A DNA stretch of 64,000 nucleotides from assembly GCF_029582805.1 (NCBI RefSeq), contig NZ_JAKKUT010000002.1, positions 1-64,000 of the forward strand. The letters are read 5' to 3'. The translations under genes were made by a program, and so were the position numbers. Positions 53,980 through 62,616 of this stretch are shown one piece after another. The notes beneath the pieces were generated by a model. It was not told the DNA's origin and did no database searches. It saw nothing but the letters and a program-made list of their open reading frames with translations. Source of the DNA: Candidatus Synechococcus calcipolaris G9 (GTDB lineage Bacteria > Cyanobacteriota > Cyanobacteriia > Thermosynechococcales > Thermosynechococcaceae). Positions within the stretch are counted from its first letter, which is position 1. Each line of letters starts with the position of its first letter.

Positions 53980-54306
53980 TTATTGTGGCTCACTTTGAGA
54001 ATCCTCAACAGACTTTTGCTCAACGGCCGTCAAAAAGGCTTCTAGCTTCATTCGGGGAATGTAGGGCCAGCCCCCCTCATTTTCAACGATTCGCAGCAGA
54101 TTATAAAGGGCTTGGCGATTATTAGGTAGGGATGCCTGAAAGTTTCCTTCCCGAATCTGCCGATGCAGGTATTCTAGTAAGCGGAGGAGAGCCAATAGTT
54201 TTTCGGTGTTATTCCCATAGGTGGTGGCTAACCCATAGATGCGATCGCTCAACTCAGCTAGATCAGAATCTGAGGGGGGGACGGAAGACGAAAGAGGATT
54301 ATTCAT
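53980..54306 (-). CDS. Conserved cyanobacterial protein of unknown function
   Basis: A 108-residue acidic helical protein (AELSDRIYGLATTYGNNTEKLLALLRLLEYLHRQIREG, then LYNLLRIVENEGGWPYIPRMKLEAFL). No known domain. It is the first gene of a two-gene unit with the SpoIIM-like protein and is divergent from dnaX, sharing a 76-base intergenic region. Confidence 0.7.
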   Translation of the reverse strand: MNNPLSSSVPPSDSDLAELSDRIYGLATTYGNNTEKLLALLRLLEYLHRQIREGNFQASLPNNRQALYNLLRIVENEGGWPYIPRMKLEAFLTAVEQKSVEDSQSEPQ

Positions 54307-54382
54307 GGCTCAATCATGCCAGAGGTATCCCTTCCAGGGCAAGGTACTAGCAACCAGCACAGTTATTCGTTAAGGGCCGAGA

Positions 54383-56350
54383 ATGGGCTATGAACCGTTA
54401 CATCATAAATACCGGCCGCAGCGGTTTGCTGATTTAGTCGGCCAAGGGGCGATCGCCACCACCTTGAGTAATGCCCTCAGTCAAGAGCGGATTGCGCCAG
54501 CCTATCTATTTTGCGGCCCGCGAGGTACGGGTAAGACCTCCAGTGCCCGAATTTTAGCAAAATCCTTAAATTGCTTAGGAAGTTCAGTGCCCACACCGAG
54601 TCCCTGTGGGATGTGTGATGTCTGCCGGGCGATTGCCCATAGCAGTGCCCTAGATGTCATTGAAATTGATGCGGCCAGCAATACGGGGGTGGATAACATT
54701 CGGGAATTGATTGAAAAGGCCCAATTCGCCCCTGTCCAATGTCGATACAAGGTATATGCGATCGACGAATGCCACATGTTAAGTACCTCTGCCTTTAATG
54801 CCCTCCTTAAAACCCTAGAAGAACCCCCCGATCGGGTTGTCTTTATATTGGCAACCACTGATCCCCAACGGGTTTTACCCACCATTATTTCCCGCTGTCA
54901 ACGCTTTGATTTCCGACGGATTCCCTTGGCAGATATGGTGGATCATCTCCGTTATATTGCCCAGCAGGAACAGATTCCCATCCAGGAAACCGCCCTGACC
55001 CTAGTGGCTCAACTGGCCCAAGGGGGACTGCGGGATGCCGAAAGTATGTTGGATCAACTCAGTCTATTTAGCGAAGAAGTGACCATTGAAAAAGTTTGGG
55101 ATCTGGCGGGTTCGGTTCCCGAACAGGATCTGATTCAGCTATTACAGGCCATTCAATCCCAAAATCCGGAAACCGTTTTAGAGCGAACTCGATACTTATT
55201 AGAGCGAGGGCGAGAACCCCTTGTGGTTTTGCAAAATCTCACCGCTTTCTATCGTGATCTACTCATTGCTAAAACCGCTCCCCAACGCCAGGATTTAGTT
55301 GCTTTAACCAACGAGACGTGGCAAATCCTTAGGGATATAGCAACCCATTGGTCGGTGGCCCAAATTCTTGCGGGACAGGAGCATTTACGCAGTTGTGAAC
55401 TTCAGGTTAAGCAAACTACCCAACCCCGCCTTTGGTTAGAAGTCGCTATTTTAGGCTTGCTATCCCTCCCCCAAACGAGTGCTTCCCCCACCCCGCCCGC
55501 CCCTCAAACACCCTCGCCACCCCGTGCCGTCCCACCTCCCCCGCCCCAAACCCCAGTAGTCCCGATACCGCCAACACCAACACCACCAATATCGCCCCCG
55601 CCGCAACAGATTCAACGACCCGATCCCCCTGGGGAACCGCTCCCCCGCCCAGAACCCATTCCCCCTGCTGCGGTTCCAACCCCAGAGGTTGAGCTGACAA
55701 GGGCTAAGGGGGTTCCTGATCCTCTAAATTCAACCCATTCAACGGCCCCAATCCCTCCAGAACCGGAACTATCCCTTGAGGAGCTTTGGCAGGCTGGATT
55801 ACAACAGATTCAAGTAAGTACCAGGGCGTTGCTATCCCAGCATGGACGCATTCTCTCCTATGGGAATAAGGAACTGATCATTGGCATTAAGTCAGCGGCC
55901 TTACTAAAGATGACCCAGTCCTATGGGGACAAAATTACTGAGGCATTTTCTACGGTTCTTCAGCAAAAAATTAAAGTTAAACTGACGATCGCCCTGGAAA
56001 CGAGTGCAGTTCAAGATCAATCTACGGCTCCCCCTCCCTCCTTTGCCCCACCCAGCCATCGTCCTGTTCCTAGGGATCAAGCCCCCGGTGGCGATCGCCC
56101 CATTTCGGGCAGTCACAATGCACCGCCGCCAACGTCCACCTCACCAACATCCACCTCGCCAACGCGCCAATTCACTCCAGACTCCCTAAGTAGTGCCGGG
56201 GATCCCCTCCTAGATTCGGCCCGCAGTCTTGCTCGATTTTTTAATGGTGCCATTGTAAATTTAGAGGATAGTGATGCCAGCGACGACGGTTCCCCTAAGG
56301 GAGATATGGCGGCCCTAGACAGCGATGAGAACCAAGATGATCCTGAATAA
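54383..56350 (+). CDS. dnaX: DNA polymerase III subunit gamma/tau
   Basis: A 655-residue clamp-loader ATPase. Walker A GPRGTGKTSSA, a four-cysteine zinc module (CLGSS to CGMCDVC), Walker B DECHMLS and sensor I ILATTDP are intact. Domain III follows, then a proline-rich linker of about 100 residues (365-465) and a C-terminal tau-like part. Unlike several cyanobacterial dnaX genes it has no intein in this stretch. The tail is low in similarity to E. coli tau, as usual in cyanobacteria. Confidence 0.95.
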   Translation: MGYEPLHHKYRPQRFADLVGQGAIATTLSNALSQERIAPAYLFCGPRGTGKTSSARILAKSLNCLGSSVPTPSPCGMCDVCRAIAHSSALDVIEIDAASNTGVDNIRELIEKAQFAPVQCRYKVYAIDECHMLSTSAFNALLKTLEEPPDRVVFILATTDPQRVLPTIISRCQRFDFRRIPLADMVDHLRYIAQQEQIPIQETALTLVAQLAQGGLRDAESMLDQLSLFSEEVTIEKVWDLAGSVPEQDLIQLLQAIQSQNPETVLERTRYLLERGREPLVVLQNLTAFYRDLLIAKTAPQRQDLVALTNETWQILRDIATHWSVAQILAGQEHLRSCELQVKQTTQPRLWLEVAILGLLSLPQTSASPTPPAPQTPSPPRAVPPPPPQTPVVPIPPTPTPPISPPPQQIQRPDPPGEPLPRPEPIPPAAVPTPEVELTRAKGVPDPLNSTHSTAPIPPEPELSLEELWQAGLQQIQVSTRALLSQHGRILSYGNKELIIGIKSAALLKMTQSYGDKITEAFSTVLQQKIKVKLTIALETSAVQDQSTAPPPSFAPPSHRPVPRDQAPGGDRPISGSHNAPPPTSTSPTSTSPTRQFTPDSLSSAGDPLLDSARSLARFFNGAIVNLEDSDASDDGSPKGDMAALDSDENQDDPE

Positions 56351-56379
56351 TCCCTGACTAAGCCTTGGGGAAAACTTAA

Positions 56380-57405
56380 TTAATATCTAATTCGCGGATC
56401 GATCCAGGCATTCAAAATATCAATGAGAATACTGGCGGTGACAACAATGACGGCAAAAAAGACGATAATCCCTTGAACCGTTGCATAGTCCCGCAGGGAA
56501 ATGGCTTCATAGAGACGATTCCCTAGACCTGGCCAGGAAAAGGTGACTTCCGTTAGCACCGCCCCCCCTAATAAGCTGGCGAGGGTCAATCCCAAAACCG
56601 TAACCACGGGAATGAGGGCATTTTTCAGGGCATAGTTTACTAAAATGTTCATCTCTGGAATGCCTCGGGCCCGGGCCGCTTCCACATAGTCGGCATCTAG
56701 GGTTTGCCGGAGACTGACTCGGACAATGCGCTCAAAAATACCACTGAGGACGATCGCCAACGTCACAGAGGGCAAAATTAAATAGTAGAGTGCCGTAAAG
56801 AACTGCCCCAAATTCCCCCGGAGTAAACTATCTAGGGTATAAAGGCCAGTGGGGCCGGCCGGGGCCGTCAAGGTGATGGGATAGCGGGTTCCCAAGGGTA
56901 GCCAACCCAACTCAACGGAAAAGACCAGTTGCAGCAACATCCCAATCCAAAAAAGGGGCAAGGCATAGGTGATAATGCCAAAGAGTCGCCCCCCCAAATC
57001 CCAGCCACTACCGGATCGCACCGCCGCAACCATGCCAATTCCTAGGCCCAATACCAGGGCGATCGCCAAGCTGTAGAGGGCTAACTCTGCGGTTGCCGGA
57101 AAGTAATCCCCAATAATTTTAGTGACAGCCTCTCCCTGACTGGTGAGGGAGGTTCCCAAATCAAATTGCAGGAGCTGGCCCAGATAGTTAAAATACTGTT
57201 TCCACAGGGGAAGGGATAGGCCCAGTTGATCTCGCAGAGCCGCCTTGACCGCCGCCGGAGCGCGAGGCCCCAAAATGGCATCCACCGGATCCCCAGGGGT
57301 CGCCCGCAATAACAGGAAAACCACCGTTACAATTGTCCAGAGCATTAACGGAGCCAGGAGAAGACGGAGGATAATATAAGCTTGGAGGGCACGGAGCCGA
57401 GACAT
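56380..57405 (-). CDS. DppB/OppB-type ABC transporter permease
   Basis: A 341-residue inner-membrane permease with six helices. It has the N-terminal RLLLAPLMLWTIVTVVFLLLRATPGDP typical of dipeptide/nickel permeases and the EAA loop VEAARARGIPEMNILVNYALKNALIPVV that contacts the ATPase. The partner permease, binding protein and ATPases are not in the window. It converges with dnaX. Confidence 0.92.
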   Translation of the reverse strand: MSRLRALQAYIILRLLLAPLMLWTIVTVVFLLLRATPGDPVDAILGPRAPAAVKAALRDQLGLSLPLWKQYFNYLGQLLQFDLGTSLTSQGEAVTKIIGDYFPATAELALYSLAIALVLGLGIGMVAAVRSGSGWDLGGRLFGIITYALPLFWIGMLLQLVFSVELGWLPLGTRYPITLTAPAGPTGLYTLDSLLRGNLGQFFTALYYLILPSVTLAIVLSGIFERIVRVSLRQTLDADYVEAARARGIPEMNILVNYALKNALIPVVTVLGLTLASLLGGAVLTEVTFSWPGLGNRLYEAISLRDYATVQGIIVFFAVIVVTASILIDILNAWIDPRIRY

Positions 57406-57469
57406 GGCGAATTTTAGGACAGCGGCATTAGTTAGTTTAGTGTACTTTTGTTAGGATACCGGCGGGACT

Positions 57470-58294
57470 ATGTCATCCCCTATGCTGCCCTATACCCTTA
57501 GTCACCCCGATATTTTCTTGATCATGGTCGGGGTCATGTTTCTGATGGTGGCGGGTCGTTACCTTGTCATTGCCGCAGTTTTTATGGTGCTATTTTACGG
57601 GGCGCGGCTCACCCCTTGGCGGCGGCGACGGGTGAATTTACGGCCCTACCAACGCGGGCAGTTTTTCCGGGAAATGGGCTGGTCGATCCTCACCTCAGGA
57701 ATTTTTGCCCTAGCAGGGGCGATCGCAGCGGTTTTATGGCAATGGAATATGACCGCCATTTATCTCACGCTGGAGGGCCCCGGAGATTATATTTACTTTG
57801 GGATCAGCATTCTAATTGTTCTCTTTCTCCATGAAACCTACTACTACTGGCTACACCGCTGGATGCACCAGCCCCAGATCTATCGCCAAGTCCATCAAGT
57901 CCACCACGATAGTTTAGTGGCATCCCCCTGGACGGCCTTTTCCTTCCATCCCTGGGAAGCCTTGTTACAGGCGATCTTTTTGCCCGTGGTTCTTCTATTT
58001 TTGCCCCTCCATCCCTTTGCTATTGTGATTCAATTAACCCTCATGACGTTTTCCAGTGTGATTAACCATCTCAATTTAGAGATATACCCCCGTGGATGTT
58101 CCCGGCATTGGCTGGGGCGATTTTTAATTGGGGCCACCCACCACAGCCTCCATCACAGTCAGTTTCGTTATAACTACGGCCTGTACTTTACGTTTTGGGA
58201 CCAGTTAATGGGAACGGAAAGCCCGCAATATTTGTCTTTATTTGATGAAAAGACAGCACCGACCATCAGCAGCAAAGCACCATTGAGGTTCTAG
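57470..58294 (+). CDS. Sterol desaturase / fatty acid hydroxylase family membrane enzyme
   Basis: A 274-residue di-iron membrane protein. The three histidine boxes are HETYYYWLHRWMH, HQVHH and HHSLHH, with four transmembrane helices. It probably hydroxylates or desaturates a lipid or carotenoid; the substrate is unknown. It is followed 14 bases later by the CRR7-like gene. Confidence 0.88.
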   Translation: MSSPMLPYTLSHPDIFLIMVGVMFLMVAGRYLVIAAVFMVLFYGARLTPWRRRRVNLRPYQRGQFFREMGWSILTSGIFALAGAIAAVLWQWNMTAIYLTLEGPGDYIYFGISILIVLFLHETYYYWLHRWMHQPQIYRQVHQVHHDSLVASPWTAFSFHPWEALLQAIFLPVVLLFLPLHPFAIVIQLTLMTFSSVINHLNLEIYPRGCSRHWLGRFLIGATHHSLHHSQFRYNYGLYFTFWDQLMGTESPQYLSLFDEKTAPTISSKAPLRF

Positions 58295-58308
58295 CGAGGT
58301 TCTCAGGA

Positions 58309-58551
58309 ATGTATAGCCAAGAGATGTACGTAGTTTTAGAACCGGATCAGGGAGAAGTTTTACTGACACCCTCCGAGCTTCTGGCCAAATTGGAAGCCTG
58401 TTTAGGACAGCAACAGGATGATTTACCCTACGACTTACGTTCCATTGTGGAAATTCCTGCCCAAGCGGCCCACTTAATGGAAACGGGGTGTGAACTAGAC
58501 TTAGGAAATGGGCGGTTTATCCATTGGTATGCTGTACGGCTAGAAAAGTAA
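58309..58551 (+). CDS. CRR7-like (chlororespiratory reduction 7) protein
   Basis: An 80-residue protein: MYVVLEPDQGEVLLTPSELLAKLEACL, DLPYDLRSI, and the C-terminal GCELDLGNGRFIHWYAVRLEK, which is the conserved CRR7 ending. In chloroplasts CRR7 is needed for assembly of the NDH-1 complex subcomplex A; a similar role in cyanobacterial NDH-1 is inferred. Confidence 0.82.
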   Translation: MYSQEMYVVLEPDQGEVLLTPSELLAKLEACLGQQQDDLPYDLRSIVEIPAQAAHLMETGCELDLGNGRFIHWYAVRLEK

Positions 58552-58622
58552 CCTGGAAGTAGGTCAAAGATCAAAAGATCAATCGTTGAAAAGATCAATC
58601 GTTGAAATGTGAGGATTGGCTG

Positions 58623-59786
58623 ATGTTACGCTTTACATCCCCGGTATTGGGGCTTTGGCAGCGTTTAGTCGGGGCTTCATCTCCCTATTTGTCCTATTTG
58701 GGGGCAGGGCGGTTAGCCTTCATCGCATCGGTGGGTTTCCATGGTCTCTTTTTCCTCACCATGTTTTTACCCCGATCCGAGGTGCGTCGCCCTGAGGTGG
58801 CAGAGGTGGTGGATTTAGTGAGCCTTACCCCCCAAGAGGAGGCTCTACTCCCCTCCATTGAACCCCTTTTGCCCACGGACTTCCCCCCCCTCGATGATTT
58901 TGCGCCCCAAGGTTCCTTGCCCCCCTTGAATGTTCCCGGCATTGAACCCCCACCCTTTTCCTTTGCGCCCCTACCTCCCCTAGCCCCGCTGCCTCCCCTG
59001 CCACCCCTAGAGGATTTGCCCCCCTTAGACTTTGGCTTTAGCCAGTTTCCGCCCAGGTTGTTGCCCAATGTGCCCTTGCCCCCGCCGATCCGCATTCCCA
59101 TGCCGGAAAATCCCGATCTCATTGCCGTTGCTCCGGATTTGGTGACTCCCCGTGCTACTCCGGAAACAATCGATCCCGATGAACAGCCCCCAGCCCCGGC
59201 CACCAATAGCCAAGAGGCGATCGCCGGGTTATCCCGTTGGGTTGCCCAAGCCAGGGCCAGTAGTAATAGCAATAATGTGGCCGTTGATTTTAGTGGCCGG
59301 ATTACCTATGCCTATCCCAAAGAAGCCTGCCCCGATCGCCTTGAGGGTCAGGCCACCGTTGCCGTCTTAATTGATCCCGATGGCCAATTGGTGGCTGCGG
59401 GGGCGGCCCAATCCACGGGCCTATTAACCCAAAACCCCCAATTAATTCGCACCAGTGGTTATGGGTTGTTGGATGATGTGGCGATCGCCACGGTGATGAG
59501 TCAAAATTTCCAGGCCACGGGTCAGTACAAAGCCCTCGCCTATACCCTCGATTTTCAGTATGCCCCCCAGGTCTGCGGTACGGATGTTCCGGCGGCCAAT
59601 GGTGGCAATGGTGAAGCAGCGGCCCCTCTCCCTAAGGATGCCCCCCCACCGCAATCTCCGGCGGCCCAAGAACCGACGGACTCCCCCAGTCCTCCCGCCC
59701 AAGAACCCGTGACCGAGGAGGATATAGGGGCAGAAAATGGAGGAGCAAATGGTAATGGCAATGAGGTTCTGCCCCCAGACAATTAA
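58623..59786 (+). CDS. TonB-like energy transducer with proline-rich periplasmic spacer
   Basis: A 387-residue protein. One membrane helix (about 29-48, RLAFIASVGFHGLFFLTMFL) is followed by about 130 residues very rich in Pro and Leu-Pro-Pro repeats, a spacer that can span the periplasm. A TonB C-terminal-type domain lies at about 215-315 (EGQATVAVLIDPDGQLVAAGAAQSTG, DDVAIATVMSQNF), then a low-complexity tail. I start at ATG 58623, with GAGG eight bases upstream, rather than the TTG at 58602. No ExbBD genes are adjacent. Confidence 0.8.
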   Translation: MLRFTSPVLGLWQRLVGASSPYLSYLGAGRLAFIASVGFHGLFFLTMFLPRSEVRRPEVAEVVDLVSLTPQEEALLPSIEPLLPTDFPPLDDFAPQGSLPPLNVPGIEPPPFSFAPLPPLAPLPPLPPLEDLPPLDFGFSQFPPRLLPNVPLPPPIRIPMPENPDLIAVAPDLVTPRATPETIDPDEQPPAPATNSQEAIAGLSRWVAQARASSNSNNVAVDFSGRITYAYPKEACPDRLEGQATVAVLIDPDGQLVAAGAAQSTGLLTQNPQLIRTSGYGLLDDVAIATVMSQNFQATGQYKALAYTLDFQYAPQVCGTDVPAANGGNGEAAAPLPKDAPPPQSPAAQEPTDSPSPPAQEPVTEEDIGAENGGANGNGNEVLPPDN

Positions 59787-59795
59787 CAGGTTTCC

Positions 59796-61058
59796 CTAGT
59801 CGCTTAGCTGGTCTAGGGCGGCGGCGATCGCCAATTGATGAATCTCCTGCCACGGCCGCTGGTGTTGTCGGGCCAGGCTGGCGCAATCTTCGTACTCCGG
59901 TTGTAGGTTAATGACGTTGCCCTGGTAGTAGGCAATTTTGATCTGCACCGGGCCCAGGGGGGTTTTCACGGTTTTGAGGTAGCGATCGAGGATATAACGA
60001 CTCTGGGCATGGCGGCGAATCCCCAGGGTGGTGGTTTCCGCAAATAGGATGGCGAGGCAATTCGCTTCTGCGGCTGGTGGACATAGCACTGTGAGCAATC
60101 CACCCAAGCGGGATTTTTTCATGGCAATGGCTTGGTGAAAAACCTCCACTGCCCCCCCTTGATACAATCGTTCACTGGCATAGGAGATCGCCTGGGGGGA
60201 GAGATCATCCAGTTGGGTCTGCAATTCAATAATGGTTTCTTGATGCAGGTTTTCCTGAACATTTTCGGGATCAGCGGTTTCGGTTTCCCCTAGCCATATC
60301 CGCAGAATATTAGGTATGGCAAAATCCTGGGAACCGGCCCCTAGGCCAATCTGTTTTAGGGTCATGGCCGGTGGGGAGCCAAACCCTTGGGCTAGGGCAA
60401 CGGCGATCGCCGCTCCCGTAGGGGTCACCATTTCCTTGGCAATACCATTGTCATGGACTGGAACCCGATGGGTTTGCCACAACTGCAAGACCGCAGGAAC
60501 CGGCACAGGTAAAAGACCATGGGCTGCCCGCACCGTCCCGCCCCCCGTGGGTAGGACTGAACAATAGACCCGTTCTACCCCCAACCAGGCCAGGCCCAAG
60601 CAGGTTCCGACAATGTCCACGAGGGCATCCACCGCCCCCACCTCATGGAAATGAACCGCTTCTGGAGCTATCCCATGAACCTTACCCTCGGCGATCGCCA
60701 ATTCCTGAAAGATTTTTAGACTCCAGGTTTGGGCCGGTTCGGGTAAATTGGCCCCCTGAATCATTTGGACAATCTCGGGCCAATGGCGGCCATGGCGATC
60801 GCAGGCATGATCATGGCCAGAGGTATGGTCAGCGGGGGTATGATCACTGGGGGCATGGTGGAGATGCACATGGGCCTTAATGGCTCGCTGTCCCTGTCGC
60901 CAAACCGTTTCCTGATTGAGGCTGAATTCTGGGGCAATGCCGAGCTTGGCCAACTCTTGCCGCAAATAGTCCAGGGGAACGCCTAAATCTAGCAATGCCC
61001 CTAGGCACATATCCCCAGCAATCCCCGCCGGACAATCTAGGTAGGCCACCAGAGCCAT
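59796..61058 (-). CDS. larC: Nickel-pincer cofactor biosynthesis protein LarC
   Basis: A 420-residue LarC (DUF111) protein: [31 protein letters not shown], a His-rich stretch ([26 protein letters not shown]), [23 protein letters not shown], and a C-terminal [16 protein letters not shown] region. LarC inserts nickel into the lactate-racemase-type pincer cofactor. It is a single continuous frame, whereas many bacteria make it by programmed frameshift. No larB or larE lies next to it. The His run would suit nickel binding. Confidence 0.92.
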   Translation of the reverse strand: MALVAYLDCPAGIAGDMCLGALLDLGVPLDYLRQELAKLGIAPEFSLNQETVWRQGQRAIKAHVHLHHAPSDHTPADHTSGHDHACDRHGRHWPEIVQMIQGANLPEPAQTWSLKIFQELAIAEGKVHGIAPEAVHFHEVGAVDALVDIVGTCLGLAWLGVERVYCSVLPTGGGTVRAAHGLLPVPVPAVLQLWQTHRVPVHDNGIAKEMVTPTGAAIAVALAQGFGSPPAMTLKQIGLGAGSQDFAIPNILRIWLGETETADPENVQENLHQETIIELQTQLDDLSPQAISYASERLYQGGAVEVFHQAIAMKKSRLGGLLTVLCPPAAEANCLAILFAETTTLGIRRHAQSRYILDRYLKTVKTPLGPVQIKIAYYQGNVINLQPEYEDCASLARQHQRPWQEIHQLAIAAALDQLSD

Positions 61059-61190
61059 CGCATTTACTCAAATTCACCCGCTTTCTACGATAGTCTAGTT
61101 TCAGGGGCAAAGGGGCAATGAAATCATGGTCATTCAATTTAGTCCATGTTAATAGGGTTAATAGGTTTTGATAGGTGGAAATAGGCCATA

Positions 61191-61985
61191 GTGATTCCTA
61201 ACATCCATGCCGTAGATCGATTGAACGACGGCCCCCAAGCTTGGAATGATTGGCGTAAATCCCGCAAACGCTCCCATCCCCATCATGGCAATCACCCGCC
61301 TGATCTGAGCCAAGCGGCTTTAGCGGGTCTGGATTTGCGGAGCTACAACCTAAAGGGGGTCAATTTTCGTGGGGCTAATCTCAGTCATGCCAATTTAAGT
61401 AATACCCAACTGAGAGATGCCAATTTAAGTCAGGCCAACCTCTATCGAGCCAATTTGAGGGGGGCCGATCTCCATGAAGCCCAATTGGACTCCGCCTACC
61501 TCGTTGCGGCGAACCTTTGTGAGGCCAATTTACAGCGGGCTACCCTGACGTTGGCAAATCTGCAACGGGCCCAGATGGAGCAGGTGGATCTAAGTTGGGC
61601 AAATTTGAACCGGGCCGACCTCCGCCATAGTCATTTGCGCTGGAGTGACCTAAACCACGCCCAGGCCAGTGATACCGATTGGAGCGGTGCCAGTTTAATT
61701 CAAGCCAGTTTGAATTATGCCACCCTGAGTCGTGCCACCCTATGCCAAACTGCCCTAGAGGGAGCCTACCTGTATCGCTGTAATCTCTACTGCGCCAACC
61801 TAGAGCAAGCCTACCTCACGAAAGCCTACTTAGCGGAAGCCATTTTGGTGAAAGCGAATCTCAGTCACGCCCTTCTCTGCTGGGCCAATCTCGTCAAGGC
61901 TAATTTAACCCAAGCCAATTTAACCCAGGCCAACTTGGACTACGCCCAACTCCGGTCAGCCAACCTCAGTGATGTGATTCGTTGA
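61191..61985 (+). CDS. Pentapeptide-repeat protein
   Basis: A 264-residue protein. After about 45 N-terminal residues, more than 35 consecutive A(D/N)LXX repeats run to the end (for example LDLRSYNLKGVNFRGANLSH, NLSNTQLRDANLSQANLYRA), predicting a long right-handed quadrilateral beta-helix. Such proteins are abundant in cyanobacteria and their roles are mostly unknown. Confidence 0.92.
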   Translation: MIPNIHAVDRLNDGPQAWNDWRKSRKRSHPHHGNHPPDLSQAALAGLDLRSYNLKGVNFRGANLSHANLSNTQLRDANLSQANLYRANLRGADLHEAQLDSAYLVAANLCEANLQRATLTLANLQRAQMEQVDLSWANLNRADLRHSHLRWSDLNHAQASDTDWSGASLIQASLNYATLSRATLCQTALEGAYLYRCNLYCANLEQAYLTKAYLAEAILVKANLSHALLCWANLVKANLTQANLTQANLDYAQLRSANLSDVIR

Positions 61986-62111
61986 CACTCCCTGCGCGTA
62001 TCACCCCGCCCCTAATCCCCCCATCAAAGTGGCGAGGGTTGCAAGTGGGGCTTGCAAGTTTTGTACGGTAAGATTGATCTACTGTACATCATTAAATCTA
62101 GGAATCAACCC

Positions 62112-62570
62112 ATGGGAAAGCGGGTGCAAGTCGTTTTGAATGAAACGGTGTCAAAATTAGGGCGATCGGGACAGGTGGTTGACGTTGCCCCTGGTTATGC
62201 CAGAAATTATCTTTTACCCCGTGGGATGGCAGAACCAGCTACTGCGAGTGCCCTCAAGCGGGTGGAACGCCTGCAAGCCCAGGAAAAGCAACGGTTGGCT
62301 GAGTTAAAATCCGTGGCGGAAAAGCAAAAAATTGCCCTGGAAACCATTGGAACCTACTCCATTGCCATGCCCGTTGGTGAAAAAGAGATGCTCTTCGGCA
62401 GTGTCACGGCCCAGGATGTGGCCGATGCCATTCAAGCCATCTCCGGACAAACCATAGATCGCCGGGAAATGACCTTACCGGATATTCGTAAATTGGGAAC
62501 CTATACTGTCGAGGCCAAACTCCATCCCGATGTCACCGCCACTGTCAAAGTGTTGGTAGTGCCGGAATAG
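62112..62570 (+). CDS. rplI: 50S ribosomal protein L9
   Basis: A 152-residue L9: [36 protein letters not shown] at the N-terminus is diagnostic. The long central helix and C-terminal domain ([30 protein letters not shown]) follow. I start at ATG 62112 with AGGA upstream; the longer frame from 62052 does not match L9. It is followed 46 bases later by dnaB, the frequent rplI-dnaB pairing. Confidence 0.97.
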   Translation: MGKRVQVVLNETVSKLGRSGQVVDVAPGYARNYLLPRGMAEPATASALKRVERLQAQEKQRLAELKSVAEKQKIALETIGTYSIAMPVGEKEMLFGSVTAQDVADAIQAISGQTIDRREMTLPDIRKLGTYTVEAKLHPDVTATVKVLVVPE

Positions 62571-62616
62571 TCTGGATGAGCAAATAATCTGGGTAAACCC
62601 ATAGTCTGGAAAAATA

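Noticed and set aside
58574-58605. Two-copy repeat AAAGATCAATCGTTGA upstream of the TonB-like gene
   Set aside because: Only two units, directly adjacent; probably replication slippage and not clearly regulatory.
58694-59272. A 192-residue minus-strand open frame
   Set aside because: It is antisense to the proline-rich spacer of the TonB-like gene; CCC codons read backward give Gly-rich open frames. No start or family match.
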